A stretch of 9,864 nt of DNA from Candidatus Treponema faecavium (GTDB lineage: Bacteria > Spirochaetota > Spirochaetia > Treponematales > Treponemataceae), in contig DXHG01000107.1 of the NCBI GenBank assembly GCA_019113455.1, forward strand, positions 1-9,864, in the 5' to 3' direction. The position numbers were made by a program, and so were the translations under genes. A model generated the notes under the pieces. That model was not told the origin of the DNA. It worked only from the letters and a program-made list of their open reading frames with translations, and made no database searches. Shown here one piece after another: positions 1-5,854 of this stretch (position 1 is its first letter; every line of letters begins with the position of its first letter).

Positions 1-79
1 CATCGGCAAAATTCATGTCTGATACATGGCAAAATAAAATTTTGCCATCGGCAAATGTAAATTTTTAAAATAGCAAATC
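1..79. repeat. Palindromic TTTGCC-type intergenic repeat, copy 1
   Basis: AT-rich non-coding segment built from a recurring TTTGCC/GGCAAA unit. CATCGGCAAA occurs at 1-10 and again at 47-55 (with the preceding base shared). ATGGCAAAAT at 26-35 pairs perfectly with ATTTTGCCAT at 39-48 around an AAA loop. TTTGCC (41-46) also pairs with GGCAAA (50-55) around ATC, so two hairpins compete for the same arm. The stretch 41-68 resembles 9566-9594 at the other end of the window, and both copies are followed by a GCAAATC end (73-79 here). No coding potential is seen. It may be a dispersed intergenic repeat; the left end is cut by the window, so its full extent is unknown. Confidence 0.55.
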
Positions 80-185
80 TGTCAGCCGCCGGTTCCGCGC
101 CCTGCGCCATGCAGTGCAAATAAGAAAACTGAAAAAAAGCCGCAAAACATATAAAAAAACCGCGTGCAGCCGCAGAAACGCTCCG

Positions 186-201
186 CGCGGGGGCTCCCGC
201 G
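186..201 (-). terminator. Possible terminator hairpin after trmJ
   Basis: Four bases beyond the trmJ stop, CGCGGG (186-191) and CCCGCG (196-201) can form a six-pair GC stem with a four-base loop. No T-run follows it directly on the minus strand. Longer T-runs in the transcript come about 30 and 50 bases later (complement of A-runs at 153-159 and 132-138), each preceded by GC-rich sequence. Termination somewhere in 130-201 is plausible, but the exact structure is uncertain. Confidence 0.3.
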
Positions 202-204
202 GCT

Positions 205-945
205 CTAACGCTGCTCAGGCAGTGTTAGAGCCTGCGCCTTGTGCGCAAGCCCCGCGATTTTAGTAAATGTTTTTTCTATATACTGTGCTTCTCCCTCTGA
301 GAGCGCGCTGCGCGAAAGGATGTCTTTCCAGAACTGTTCCATGTCGGCGCGGCCTGCTACGCTGAAAAACCCGATATTCGCAAGGCTGTCCGTCATCACG
401 CGCACCGTGCCGTCAAGCCGTTCGCGCGTGATGGGAATGTATCCCGGGGAGCGGTTGTGCCGGCTTCGGAACAGCGTGTACGCGATAATCTGCACCGCAT
501 GAGACAGATTGAGCGAACCGAACGATTCGCTTGCGGGAATGACGACACCGATATTACATTCGGCAAGCTCGGCGTCGGTAAGGCCGGTGCGCTCATTGCC
601 GAATACGACGGCGAGCGTGCCGCCGGCAATGGTTTGAGCGCGCGCGGCGAGTTCTTCAGGCAGGATGAGCGTATGCTTGCGTTTTTTTCCGACGCGGCGT
701 GTCGTTCCGGCGGCGCAGGTGCAGCCGCGCGCTGCGTCCGTAATCGACTGGTAAAACTGCGCATGCTCCCAGATGGAATAGGCGTGAATGGCGAGTACGC
801 GTATCTGTTCTTCGTCGTAGTCCGCCCTGGAGCCGACGATTTTGAGCGTGTGCAGATCGGCGTTTGCCATCGCGCGGCATACGGAACCGATGTTTCGGCT
901 TTCTTCCGGATGTGAGAGGATAATGTGTATGTGCTCTGCTGCCAT
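205..945 (-). CDS. trmJ: TrmJ-type tRNA (cytidine/uridine-2'-O-)methyltransferase
   Basis: A 246-residue SPOUT-class (TrmH superfamily) RNA methyltransferase. It is expected to transfer a methyl group from S-adenosylmethionine to a ribose 2'-OH, in the characterised TrmJ enzymes at tRNA anticodon-loop position 32. All three SPOUT motifs are visible: motif 1 around residues 18-25 (NIGSVCRAM, with Arg24 as the expected catalytic arginine), motif 2 at 114-122 (VFGNERTGL), and motif 3 at 136-156 (IPASESFGSLNLSHAVQ), which forms the trefoil-knot SAM pocket. A charged C-terminal region of about 75 residues matches the TrmJ subfamily's usual extension and overall length. The start at 945 places the first strand normally at HIHIILSHP. 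No clear ribosome-binding site precedes it; a TATAGT -10 box only 7 bases upstream suggests a leaderless message. It is divergent from the SDR gene. The family is certain, but the exact position modified cannot be read from the sequence. Confidence 0.9.
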   Translation of the reverse strand: MAAEHIHIILSHPEESRNIGSVCRAMANADLHTLKIVGSRADYDEEQIRVLAIHAYSIWEHAQFYQSITDAARGCTCAAGTTRRVGKKRKHTLILPEELAARAQTIAGGTLAVVFGNERTGLTDAELAECNIGVVIPASESFGSLNLSHAVQIIAYTLFRSRHNRSPGYIPITRERLDGTVRVMTDSLANIGFFSVAGRADMEQFWKDILSRSALSEGEAQYIEKTFTKIAGLAHKAQALTLPEQR

Positions 946-952
946 GCGGGTT

Positions 953-958
953 ACTATA
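953..958 (-). promoter_or_regulatory. -10 box of trmJ, probably leaderless
   Basis: TATAGT on the minus strand (complement of 953-958) matches the -10 consensus at five of six positions. It ends 7 bases before the trmJ ATG (945), so transcription would begin at or next to the start codon. This fits the absence of a Shine-Dalgarno sequence. No convincing -35 box is seen at the usual distance. Confidence 0.45.
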
Positions 959-974
959 CTTTTTTTCTGTGTTT

Positions 975-980
975 TATGCT
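975..980 (+). promoter_or_regulatory. -10-like box of the SDR gene
   Basis: TATGCT at 975-980 lies 11 bases before the GTG start at 992, so the leader would be only a few nucleotides. The only upstream candidate for a -35 is TTACTA (951-956, 18-bp spacer), a poor match that overlaps the opposing trmJ -10 box. If both promoters are real, the two divergent polymerases compete for the same 46 bp. Confidence 0.35.
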
Positions 981-991
981 AGAATCAGCGC

Positions 992-1747
992 GTGAAAACG
1001 ATATTTTCGGGCAGACATGCGTTTGTGCTCGGCGGCTCAGGCGGTATTGGATCACAGGTGAGCGCTGCGCTTGCCGAGGCGGGTGCATCAGTCTGCGTGC
1101 ACGGACGGCGCCGGCACGAGAAATTTGACCGGCTGGCGGCTGATATACGGAAAAAAACATCGTGCACGCAGCTGTTTCAGGAGCTGCCGCCTGAACTTCC
1201 TGACGCCGTACCGGAAGCGATTGCCGGAGAGCTTTTGCGTGCGGATATACTGTGCGTGTGTTTCGGGCCGTTTTTGCAGAAACCGCTTGACGCGATGAGC
1301 GGCGATGACTGGAACCGCATCGTGTATCTGAATTACACGTTTCCCGGTATGCTCATAAGCGGCGCGCTTGGTGCGATGAAGCGCCGGCACTGGGGGCGCA
1401 TACTCGTGTTCGGCGGTACGCGTACGGAAAGCGTTCACGGGTTTGCGACGAACGCGGCGTACGCCGGCGCAAAGACGGCGCTGTGCAGCCTCGTCAAGTC
1501 GGCCGCCGGCGCGTATGCGGCGTACGGCATTACGTGCAATGCAATTCTTCCGGGGTTTGCGGACACGGAGTACCTTTCAGACAGAGCGCGCGCTGCGCTG
1601 CAGGCAAAACTGCCGGGGAGAACGCTTATACCGGTTCAAGCGATTGCGCGGGCAGCGCTCTTTGTACTTGGCTCGCCGCATATCAACGGAGCGCTGCTTT
1701 CTGTTGACAGCGGCTGGGATCCGGTTTTTTCTAAAACATATTTTTAA
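992..1747 (+). CDS. Short-chain dehydrogenase/reductase (SDR) family protein
   Basis: A 251-residue classical-length SDR with a Rossmann fold, expected to be a cytoplasmic NAD(P)H-dependent oxidoreductase; the substrate cannot be inferred. The nucleotide-binding glycine motif is GGSGGIG at residues 14-20, with the usual family Thr replaced by Gly. HGRRRH (37-42), after strand 2, is basic and would favour NADPH. Asn114 (YLNYTF) fits the structural Asn of the catalytic tetrad, and Tyr157/Lys161 form the YxxxK pair. The C-terminus has the familiar PGFADT (187-192) and SVDSGWDP (237-244) segments. Two departures stand out. The usual NNAG after strand 4 is replaced by CVCFGPF, and there is no Ser at the catalytic position about 13 residues before Tyr157, where the sequence reads GGTRTES. 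The start is GTG (992), chosen because the Rossmann strand begins just after it. FabG-like is possible but not established. Confidence 0.8.
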   Translation: MKTIFSGRHAFVLGGSGGIGSQVSAALAEAGASVCVHGRRRHEKFDRLAADIRKKTSCTQLFQELPPELPDAVPEAIAGELLRADILCVCFGPFLQKPLDAMSGDDWNRIVYLNYTFPGMLISGALGAMKRRHWGRILVFGGTRTESVHGFATNAAYAGAKTALCSLVKSAAGAYAAYGITCNAILPGFADTEYLSDRARAALQAKLPGRTLIPVQAIARAALFVLGSPHINGALLSVDSGWDPVFSKTYF

Positions 1748-1750
1748 TAA

Positions 1751-1789
1751 AAAACAAAAGATATTTGTTTTCGGCTGATGTTTTTTTTT
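1751..1789 (+). terminator. Weak AT-rich terminator candidate after the SDR gene
   Basis: AAAACAAA (1751-1758) can pair with TTTGTTTT (1764-1771) just after the SDR stop, and nine T follow at 1781-1789. The stem is almost entirely A-T and ten bases separate it from the T-run, so it is a poor intrinsic terminator. Some read-through into the STAS gene is possible. Confidence 0.25.
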
Positions 1790-1825
1790 GTTTTTGTGTG
1801 ATATACTGATTAAAACATCAAGCCG
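1772..1825. repeat. Inverted repeat straddling the STAS gene promoter
   Basis: CGGCTGATGTTTT (1772-1784) is the reverse complement of AAAACATCAAGCCG (1812-1825) except for one extra base in the right arm. The 27-bp interval contains a T9-G-T5 tract and the extended -10 element. The left arm lies over the expected -35 region and the right arm over the expected start site, so it could be a repressor operator. A hairpin in read-through RNA is the alternative. Confidence 0.5.
1799..1807 (+). promoter_or_regulatory. Extended -10 promoter of the STAS gene
   Basis: TGA-TATACT is a TGn extended -10 element with a five-of-six hexamer. The -35 region is a T-run with no recognisable hexamer, which is tolerated for extended -10 promoters. 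Transcription would begin near 1814, giving a leader of about 67 nt. That leader contains a small GCAGC-AC-GCTGC hairpin at 1825-1836 before the ribosome-binding site. Confidence 0.5.
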
Positions 1826-1880
1826 CAGCACGCTGCGCGCCGTGCATGACGGATATATTTTATAATGTAAGGATTCAGCC

Positions 1881-2432
1881 ATGACGAAAAATGACAGCAT
1901 TATACCGGATTTTGACAACGAAACGGACGACAGCTTAAAGATATCTTTGGAAAAAGCTGCCGGCATACCGTCGGGTCTCATGATCTATCTGAACGGGTAT
2001 ATCGATACGTATAACTCCACGTTTTTTCAGAAAAAGATAACAAAGGTCGTTGAGGCGGGTTTTGTGAATCTGATTTTCAACTGCGCTGCGCTGAATTATG
2101 TATCGTCTACCGGTATCGGCTCTTTTACCGCGTTCCTTAAAATGGTAAAAGCAAAAGGCGGCGACGTGGTGCTCCTTGAAATACAGCCGAAAGTATACGA
2201 AGTGTTTCAGCTGCTTGGCTTTGCGCAGTTTTTTAATATTAAAGATTCGCTGGAAAGCGTCATGGATCACTATAAGAACGCGCCTGCAGCCGGTACGGAT
2301 GTGTTTCCGATGATTTTTTCGTGTCCCGTCTGCTCAAAGCGGCTCAAAGCGGCCAAAGCGGGTCGTTTCCGCTGTTCCGAATGTAAGTCGATACTGGCTA
2401 TCGATGAGCGGGGGCAGATTTTCTTAGGCTGA
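1881..2432 (+). CDS. STAS-domain anti-sigma factor antagonist with C-terminal zinc ribbon
   Basis: A 183-residue protein. Residues about 18-132 form a STAS (SpoIIAA/RsbV) domain, the fold used to bind anti-sigma kinases and release sigma factors by partner switching. The signature helix start is VSSTGIG (74-80); Ser75/Ser76 are the candidates for the kinase-phosphorylated residue, the position preceding it being Ser rather than the Asp of SpoIIAA. The domain ends with VFQLLGFAQFF (108-118), typical of the family. Residues 146-183 carry CPVC (148-151) and CSEC (165-168), a four-cysteine zinc-ribbon-like knuckle absent from minimal STAS antagonists. The start has an AAGGA ribosome-binding site at 1869-1873. 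No matching anti-sigma kinase is encoded in the window, so the partner is unknown. The STAS assignment is firm; the role of the zinc ribbon is inference. Confidence 0.85.
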   Translation: MTKNDSIIPDFDNETDDSLKISLEKAAGIPSGLMIYLNGYIDTYNSTFFQKKITKVVEAGFVNLIFNCAALNYVSSTGIGSFTAFLKMVKAKGGDVVLLEIQPKVYEVFQLLGFAQFFNIKDSLESVMDHYKNAPAAGTDVFPMIFSCPVCSKRLKAAKAGRFRCSECKSILAIDERGQIFLG

Positions 2433-2470
2433 AATACGCGTGCGTCTGCCTGCGCAGAACGGTTCAATAT

Positions 2471-2490
2471 TGTGGACAGCTTGTGGAAAA
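2471..2490 (+). repeat. TGTGGA motif pair, copy 1
   Basis: TGTGGA at 2471 and 2482, start-to-start distance 11 bp, the second followed by AAA. The second, TGTGGAAAA, differs from the reverse complement of the DnaA box (TGTGGATAA) at one position. The same arrangement recurs at 2704-2723. Confidence 0.5.
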
Positions 2491-2655
2491 GCAGCGCCCT
2501 GCCGGTGTACAGGCAAACGCAGCGGCAGCCTGCCGCGCGCGTTCGTGAGGCATACATAAGGATAAAAATCTATTTCTTTATATTAAAAGCAGTTATTTTC
2601 TTTTATTTTTGAGCATTTATACCGATACTATAAATACCTGCAGTTGGGCAGCATA

Positions 2656-2678
2656 AAGCCCGCGCGCGGCTTGTTTTT
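2656..2678 (+). terminator. Weak intrinsic terminator or attenuator candidate
   Basis: AAGCC (2656-2660) pairs with GGCTT (2668-2672) around a CG-rich seven-base loop and is followed by G and five T (2674-2678). It may end STAS-gene transcription. If the TATAAA at 2629 is a real -10, it would instead sit early in the leader of the membrane operon, as an attenuator would. The stem is short. Confidence 0.35.
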
Positions 2679-2703
2679 GCCGGCGCCAACGCAGGCGCAA
2701 GTC

Positions 2704-2723
2704 TGTGGATTTATTGTGGAAAT
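2704..2723 (+). repeat. TGTGGA motif pair, copy 2
   Basis: TGTGGA at 2704 and 2715, again 11 bp apart, with the second preceded by T and followed by AAT. The layout TGTGGA-N4-TTGTGGAAA is shared with copy 1, 233 bp upstream. The 11-bp step places the two motifs on the same face of the helix. Confidence 0.5.
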
Positions 2724-2767
2724 ATGTGTATTGCAGTGTATGTATGCGCCGTGTTAAGGGAGAATCC

Positions 2768-3724
2768 ATGAAACAGTTTTTGTATGTGTGTCTGATATGC
2801 GCCGTGATATACGCGGCAGGATGCCTGTTTGGAACGGGCGTATTCGCGGCGTATACGGACAGCCTGCTGCTCAGTGCGGGGAATGGGCTTCCGGCTGTTT
2901 CTGCGGCAACGGTGTTTGAAGGTTTTGGACTGTCGCTCATGGCGGTGAGTTTTCTTGCGCCGGCGGTGCTCGCGTTTTACTGCATACGCAAGCGGTTTAC
3001 CGGTCCGAGAACGGCCGCCTATATTGTCTGCTCGCTTGTGTCGTGGTTTGTGCTGCTGCCTGCGGGCAGTATGCTTACCGCTTCGAGCGCGCAGTATGTG
3101 AATACCGAAAGTCATACGGTGCCGGCCGTAACCGAAGGCTATCTGCGCCGCTTTGACGGCGCGATTGTGTATTACAGCCATATTTCCGCAGATGGCAGGG
3201 GAGACGGCATTGTAATCCGTGCGCCGCATGAGGGGGCTTCTTTCGCGCCTTCTGTGCAGATACTTGACGCAGTGCAGGCTGTATCGGGAAATCCGCTGCC
3301 GTTTTCGGATGTGCTTATTCAGCGTTCCGTGAGCCGTCCGGGGCTCCTTGACGCGATGCAGCGCGCGGGCGCAGAGCTGTTCCGCGCAGCGCGCGCGGCA
3401 GGCAGCGGCGGCTGGGCGTCGTGGCTTACGTTTGCTTCCATATTTATTCCGCTTTTGGCGCTTCCGTGTGTGGGGTATTTGTCGCGGTGGCCGCTGCTTT
3501 CTGTCGTATATATGACGTTTGGGTTTGTGCTCGTGTGCGCTGTGAATATACTGATAACGGCGCCTGCAAGTGTCTTGACCATAACGCAGAGCGCGTTTCT
3601 TGAGCACCTGCTGCTGTCGGCAACGCCTTTGGTGCATATCCTTATCAACGTGTGTATGAGTATGCTGTTTGTGTTGAGCGGTATCGTTTCATCGTTCCTG
3701 CATACCGAAGCGGTGCTTGAGTAA
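2768..3724 (+). CDS. Polytopic membrane protein, 3+3 TM with central extracytoplasmic domain
   Basis: A 318-residue protein of no family I can name. The reading frame is open from 2705, but the start at 2768 is chosen because AAGGGAGA (2756-2763) precedes it at good spacing and the first hydrophobic helix begins directly after it. Predicted helices lie at about 4-26, 50-73, 82-104, 216-236, 243-264 and 282-309. The loop CIRKRFTGPR (72-81) is basic and should be cytoplasmic, which places the roughly 110-residue segment 105-215 outside the cytoplasm. YAAGC at residues 15-19 resembles a loose lipobox, but the multi-helix layout argues against a lipoprotein. It lies 18 bp upstream of the next gene, in the same operon. 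The two share the same topology, which suggests subunits of one complex, possibly LptF/G-like. The gene is clearly real; its function is unknown. Confidence 0.75.
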   Translation: MKQFLYVCLICAVIYAAGCLFGTGVFAAYTDSLLLSAGNGLPAVSAATVFEGFGLSLMAVSFLAPAVLAFYCIRKRFTGPRTAAYIVCSLVSWFVLLPAGSMLTASSAQYVNTESHTVPAVTEGYLRRFDGAIVYYSHISADGRGDGIVIRAPHEGASFAPSVQILDAVQAVSGNPLPFSDVLIQRSVSRPGLLDAMQRAGAELFRAARAAGSGGWASWLTFASIFIPLLALPCVGYLSRWPLLSVVYMTFGFVLVCAVNILITAPASVLTITQSAFLEHLLLSATPLVHILINVCMSMLFVLSGIVSSFLHTEAVLE

Positions 3725-3742
3725 AGAAGGGGAAAATCGCTG

Positions 3743-5560
3743 ATGGTTCGTGTTGTGCTTGCAATCTGCATCTATCTGGTTATTGTGTTTGCGTGCTCGA
3801 TTGCGGCGGGTTTTTTTGTGAATCCGCCTGAGGTGTTTTTGCTTCCGGGGCTGCGCGCAGGATATCTCTTTATGCGCGGCAGCCTGCTCGCGTGCGAGCT
3901 GCTCCCCGGCGCGGTGCTTTCCGGGCTGCTGGTAGCGTGCGCTGTGTCGTTTGGAAAAAGCGCGGAGCGCATGAGCACGCGTTTTTCTTCCGCGATGATG
4001 ACGCTGTACCGCAACGTTGTTATTGTCGGACTGGTTTGTGTGTTCGTTATTTTCTGCGTGGAAGAAATCCTTGCTCCGGTAGTGCGCATGCAGCAGACAG
4101 CGGCAGCGCAGAAGTCTGAGTTTTATCAGGAATACGTGAGCCTGTCAAAGAACAGCATGGCGGAAGAAAACTACCAGCTTGCGATGATATATGCCGAACA
4201 GGCGCTTGCAATATATCCGGAATCAAGTGAGGCGGCGGAGCTCGCGTCGCAGATAGAACTTGCGTATGCGTCAAACCCGCCGCAGGCGGACGAGCCGCGG
4301 AAAGCGCAGCCTGCGGGCGTGCTGGGGGATGCCGCGTATGCCGCCGCTGCTGACGCGGCGGAACTGCTTGCAAAAGCGCGGCGCGCAGAGGCTGCTGAAG
4401 ACTGGCTTAACGCGCATTATTTTGCAGAAAGTGCCGCCCGTATCGCGCAGCCGGGCAGCCAGACGGAAGCAGATGCGCGCCGTCTTTCGGCGCAGGCATG
4501 GAACGAGCTTTCGCGGCCGCGGCGGTTTGAGAACAAAGAGGCGGAGTACGTATTCCGCGAAAAGCAGCGCGGCTACACTGCCCTTTTGAACGGCGATTTT
4601 CTTGAAGCGTATTATATCTGGACGCGCCTTGAGCAGCTTGTGCCTTCTGATCCGGACGTGCAGTATTTTGCCGGTATCGCGCGCGCGGAAACGGACAATC
4701 AGTATTTCTTTATAGAAGAAACGCAGAATATCCGCATGTATGAGACGCTCAAAAACATCTGCTTTACGCTGCCTGCCCCGGGCGGCGCGCAGTACGCCGT
4801 GTATATCGACGGTATGTCTGCGATACGGAGTGCGGGCGATATGGTGCAATACCTGCAGAACGTGAGCATTACAAAGTTTTACGCGGTCGGCAAGGTTGAG
4901 TATTCATTCACGGCGCCGTATGCCAAGATGCTTGCCTATCCGGTACATAAGCTGCCCGAGGAAATGCGCACGGAACTCGGCTTAACGGGAGAAGAAACGA
5001 TCGTTCCGTATCTGATGCTTGAGTCTATCAACCGCGAGACGGCTGATATCGTAACGTCCGCGCGGTATACCGCCGGAACCGATGACGCGGCGGGAAACTA
5101 TATGTTTATGCCGGTAAGCTACGATGACTTTATCCTCGCCTCGCGCGCGTATCAGGGCGCCGACGCGATGACGCTTGGAGAGCTGCTGCACTTTGCGCCG
5201 CAGGCCGATTTGTTCGGCTATGCTGCTGAAACATACACATCGACGCTGCTTAACCGGCTGTTCGCTCCGATGCAGACGCTCAGTCTGCTCATTCTGTTGG
5301 CCGTTATTGCATGGAACTATCAGCTCTGCCGCAGCTATTCGTTCAGGCTCTGCTATCTGCTCGCGTTCCCGCTCTTTACGGCAGTTATCTTTGCGGTGCA
5401 GCGGTGCATACGTTATGTATGCACGCTGTACAACCTGTCATTGATCGGGCGGCTGGGTATTGAATGGACGTTTATTGTCGCCGCGGCGGTGCATATCGTG
5501 TTGCTGGCGGCGGTGTCGGTGCTGTTTTTGTCGCGCAAGCGGCTTGAAGACCGCGGATAA
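3743..5560 (+). CDS. LptF/LptG-like membrane protein with TPR-containing extracytoplasmic domain
   Basis: A 605-residue protein with AGAAGGGGA (3725-3733) as ribosome-binding site. Helices lie at about 3-25, 50-70, 90-112, 505-526, 535-555 and 575-597; the basic loop GKSAERMSTR (71-80) and C-terminal RKRLEDRG should be cytoplasmic. The N-terminal block (LLPGAVLSGLL at 53-63, GKSAE at 71-75, APVV at 111-114) and the block MTLGELLHFAPQ (476-487) through LLNRLFAPMQTL (502-513) resemble conserved parts of LptF/LptG (YjgP/YjgQ) lipopolysaccharide-export permeases. Residues about 125-315 contain TPR-like helical hairpins, clearest at YQLAMIYAEQALAIYP (144-159), WLNAHYFAESAARIA (221-235) and FLEAYYIWTRLEQLVP (286-301). 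An alpha/beta region at about 340-470 follows. The family normally has a beta-jellyroll here and is about 360 residues long. The LptF/G link is an inference from eye alignment. The operon ends at the terminator at 5581. Confidence 0.75.
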   Translation: MVRVVLAICIYLVIVFACSIAAGFFVNPPEVFLLPGLRAGYLFMRGSLLACELLPGAVLSGLLVACAVSFGKSAERMSTRFSSAMMTLYRNVVIVGLVCVFVIFCVEEILAPVVRMQQTAAAQKSEFYQEYVSLSKNSMAEENYQLAMIYAEQALAIYPESSEAAELASQIELAYASNPPQADEPRKAQPAGVLGDAAYAAAADAAELLAKARRAEAAEDWLNAHYFAESAARIAQPGSQTEADARRLSAQAWNELSRPRRFENKEAEYVFREKQRGYTALLNGDFLEAYYIWTRLEQLVPSDPDVQYFAGIARAETDNQYFFIEETQNIRMYETLKNICFTLPAPGGAQYAVYIDGMSAIRSAGDMVQYLQNVSITKFYAVGKVEYSFTAPYAKMLAYPVHKLPEEMRTELGLTGEETIVPYLMLESINRETADIVTSARYTAGTDDAAGNYMFMPVSYDDFILASRAYQGADAMTLGELLHFAPQADLFGYAAETYTSTLLNRLFAPMQTLSLLILLAVIAWNYQLCRSYSFRLCYLLAFPLFTAVIFAVQRCIRYVCTLYNLSLIGRLGIEWTFIVAAAVHIVLLAAVSVLFLSRKRLEDRG

Positions 5561-5580
5561 AGCGCCTGTGTATATACAAA

Positions 5581-5619
5581 AAAAGCCGTTTCCTCAAAGC
5601 AAAAGGAAACGGCTTTTTT
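5581..5619. terminator. Strong bidirectional intrinsic terminator
   Basis: AGCCGTTTCCT (5584-5594) pairs perfectly with AGGAAACGGCT (5604-5614), an 11-bp stem with a nine-base loop. An A-run on the left and T-run on the right (5614-5619) provide U-tracts for both directions. It lies between the convergent ends of the membrane operon (stop 5560) and the [2Fe-2S] gene (stop 5629), so it serves both. Confidence 0.92.
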
Positions 5620-5628
5620 GCGGGGCGC

Positions 5629-5823
5629 TTAAGCGCTCATGATTTCTGAAATCGTGCGCATAATCTCATCGTGGCAGCCGCCGCAGCCGGTTGAGCAGTG
5701 CGTTACCTTCTGTACTTCCTCAAACGCCTTTTCTACCTGGCTGAAATGCGTGCTTTCGTGCAGAACTTTTTCGATATCAAGATATGTAACCTTTTTGCAG
5801 TGACATATTTCCCTGTTTTCCAT
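5629..5823 (-). CDS. Bfd/NifU-mid-domain-like [2Fe-2S]-binding mini-protein
   Basis: A 64-residue stand-alone Fer2_BFD-type domain. Ligand pairs are Cys7-x-Cys9 near the N-terminus and Cys47-x2-Cys50, as in bacterioferritin-associated ferredoxin and the central domain of NifU; Cys43 is an additional cysteine. The middle is helical, as expected for the family. Such proteins carry or transfer electrons, for example to release iron from bacterioferritin, but no bacterioferritin or redox partner is in the window. The frame is open upstream to 5883, but the start at 5823 is preferred. GGAGGT (complement of 5832-5837) precedes it, and the upstream promoter places the transcript start inside the longer version. 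It is transcribed alone, ending at the terminator at 5581-5619. Confidence 0.88.
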   Translation of the reverse strand: MENREICHCKKVTYLDIEKVLHESTHFSQVEKAFEEVQKVTHCSTGCGGCHDEIMRTISEIMSA

Positions 5824-5854
5824 AATCGAATACCTCCGTCTGTATTGCGTCTGT

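Larger units (their letters stand above)
2433..2767. other. 335-bp non-coding spacer with AT-rich core
   Basis: No convincing gene lies between the STAS stop and the next start. The left part is GC-rich and has a perfect small hairpin, GCGGCA-GCC-TGCCGC (2522-2536), with no T-run. The core at about 2555-2637 is strongly AT-rich. A TATAAA at 2629-2634 could be a -10 box, with only a weak T-rich -35. Pairs of TGTGGA motifs sit at both ends (2471/2482 and 2704/2715). The gene start upstream of 2768 is preceded by an excellent ribosome-binding site. Confidence 0.6.

Noticed and set aside
1..79. CRISPR repeats
   Set aside because: The TTTGCC units are unevenly spaced, too few and overlapping; no uniform spacers and no cas genes.
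457..915. Plus-strand open frame (152 codons) opposite trmJ
   Set aside because: It is antisense to the conserved SPOUT motifs, has no family features and no ribosome-binding site.
1861..1866. Perfect TATAAT just upstream of the STAS gene
   Set aside because: A transcript from it would start inside or after the AAGGA ribosome-binding site, and there is no -35 match 17 bp upstream. The extended -10 at 1799-1807 is a better candidate.
2768..2824. Possible lipoprotein signal (YAAGC at residues 15-19) in the first membrane-operon protein
   Set aside because: The position -3 residue is Ala, basic residues are almost absent at the N-terminus, and the protein has six helices; a plain first membrane helix is more likely.
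2711..3637. Long minus-strand open frame (308 codons) opposite the first membrane-operon gene
   Set aside because: Its translation is extremely rich in Arg, His, Lys and Gln with no domain pattern, as expected for a shadow of a GC-rich membrane-protein gene. The plus-strand frame has a ribosome-binding site and clear helices.
4271..4849. Minus-strand open frame (192 codons) inside the TPR protein gene
   Set aside because: Arg/His-rich shadow translation with no recognisable domain; the plus-strand gene is well supported.
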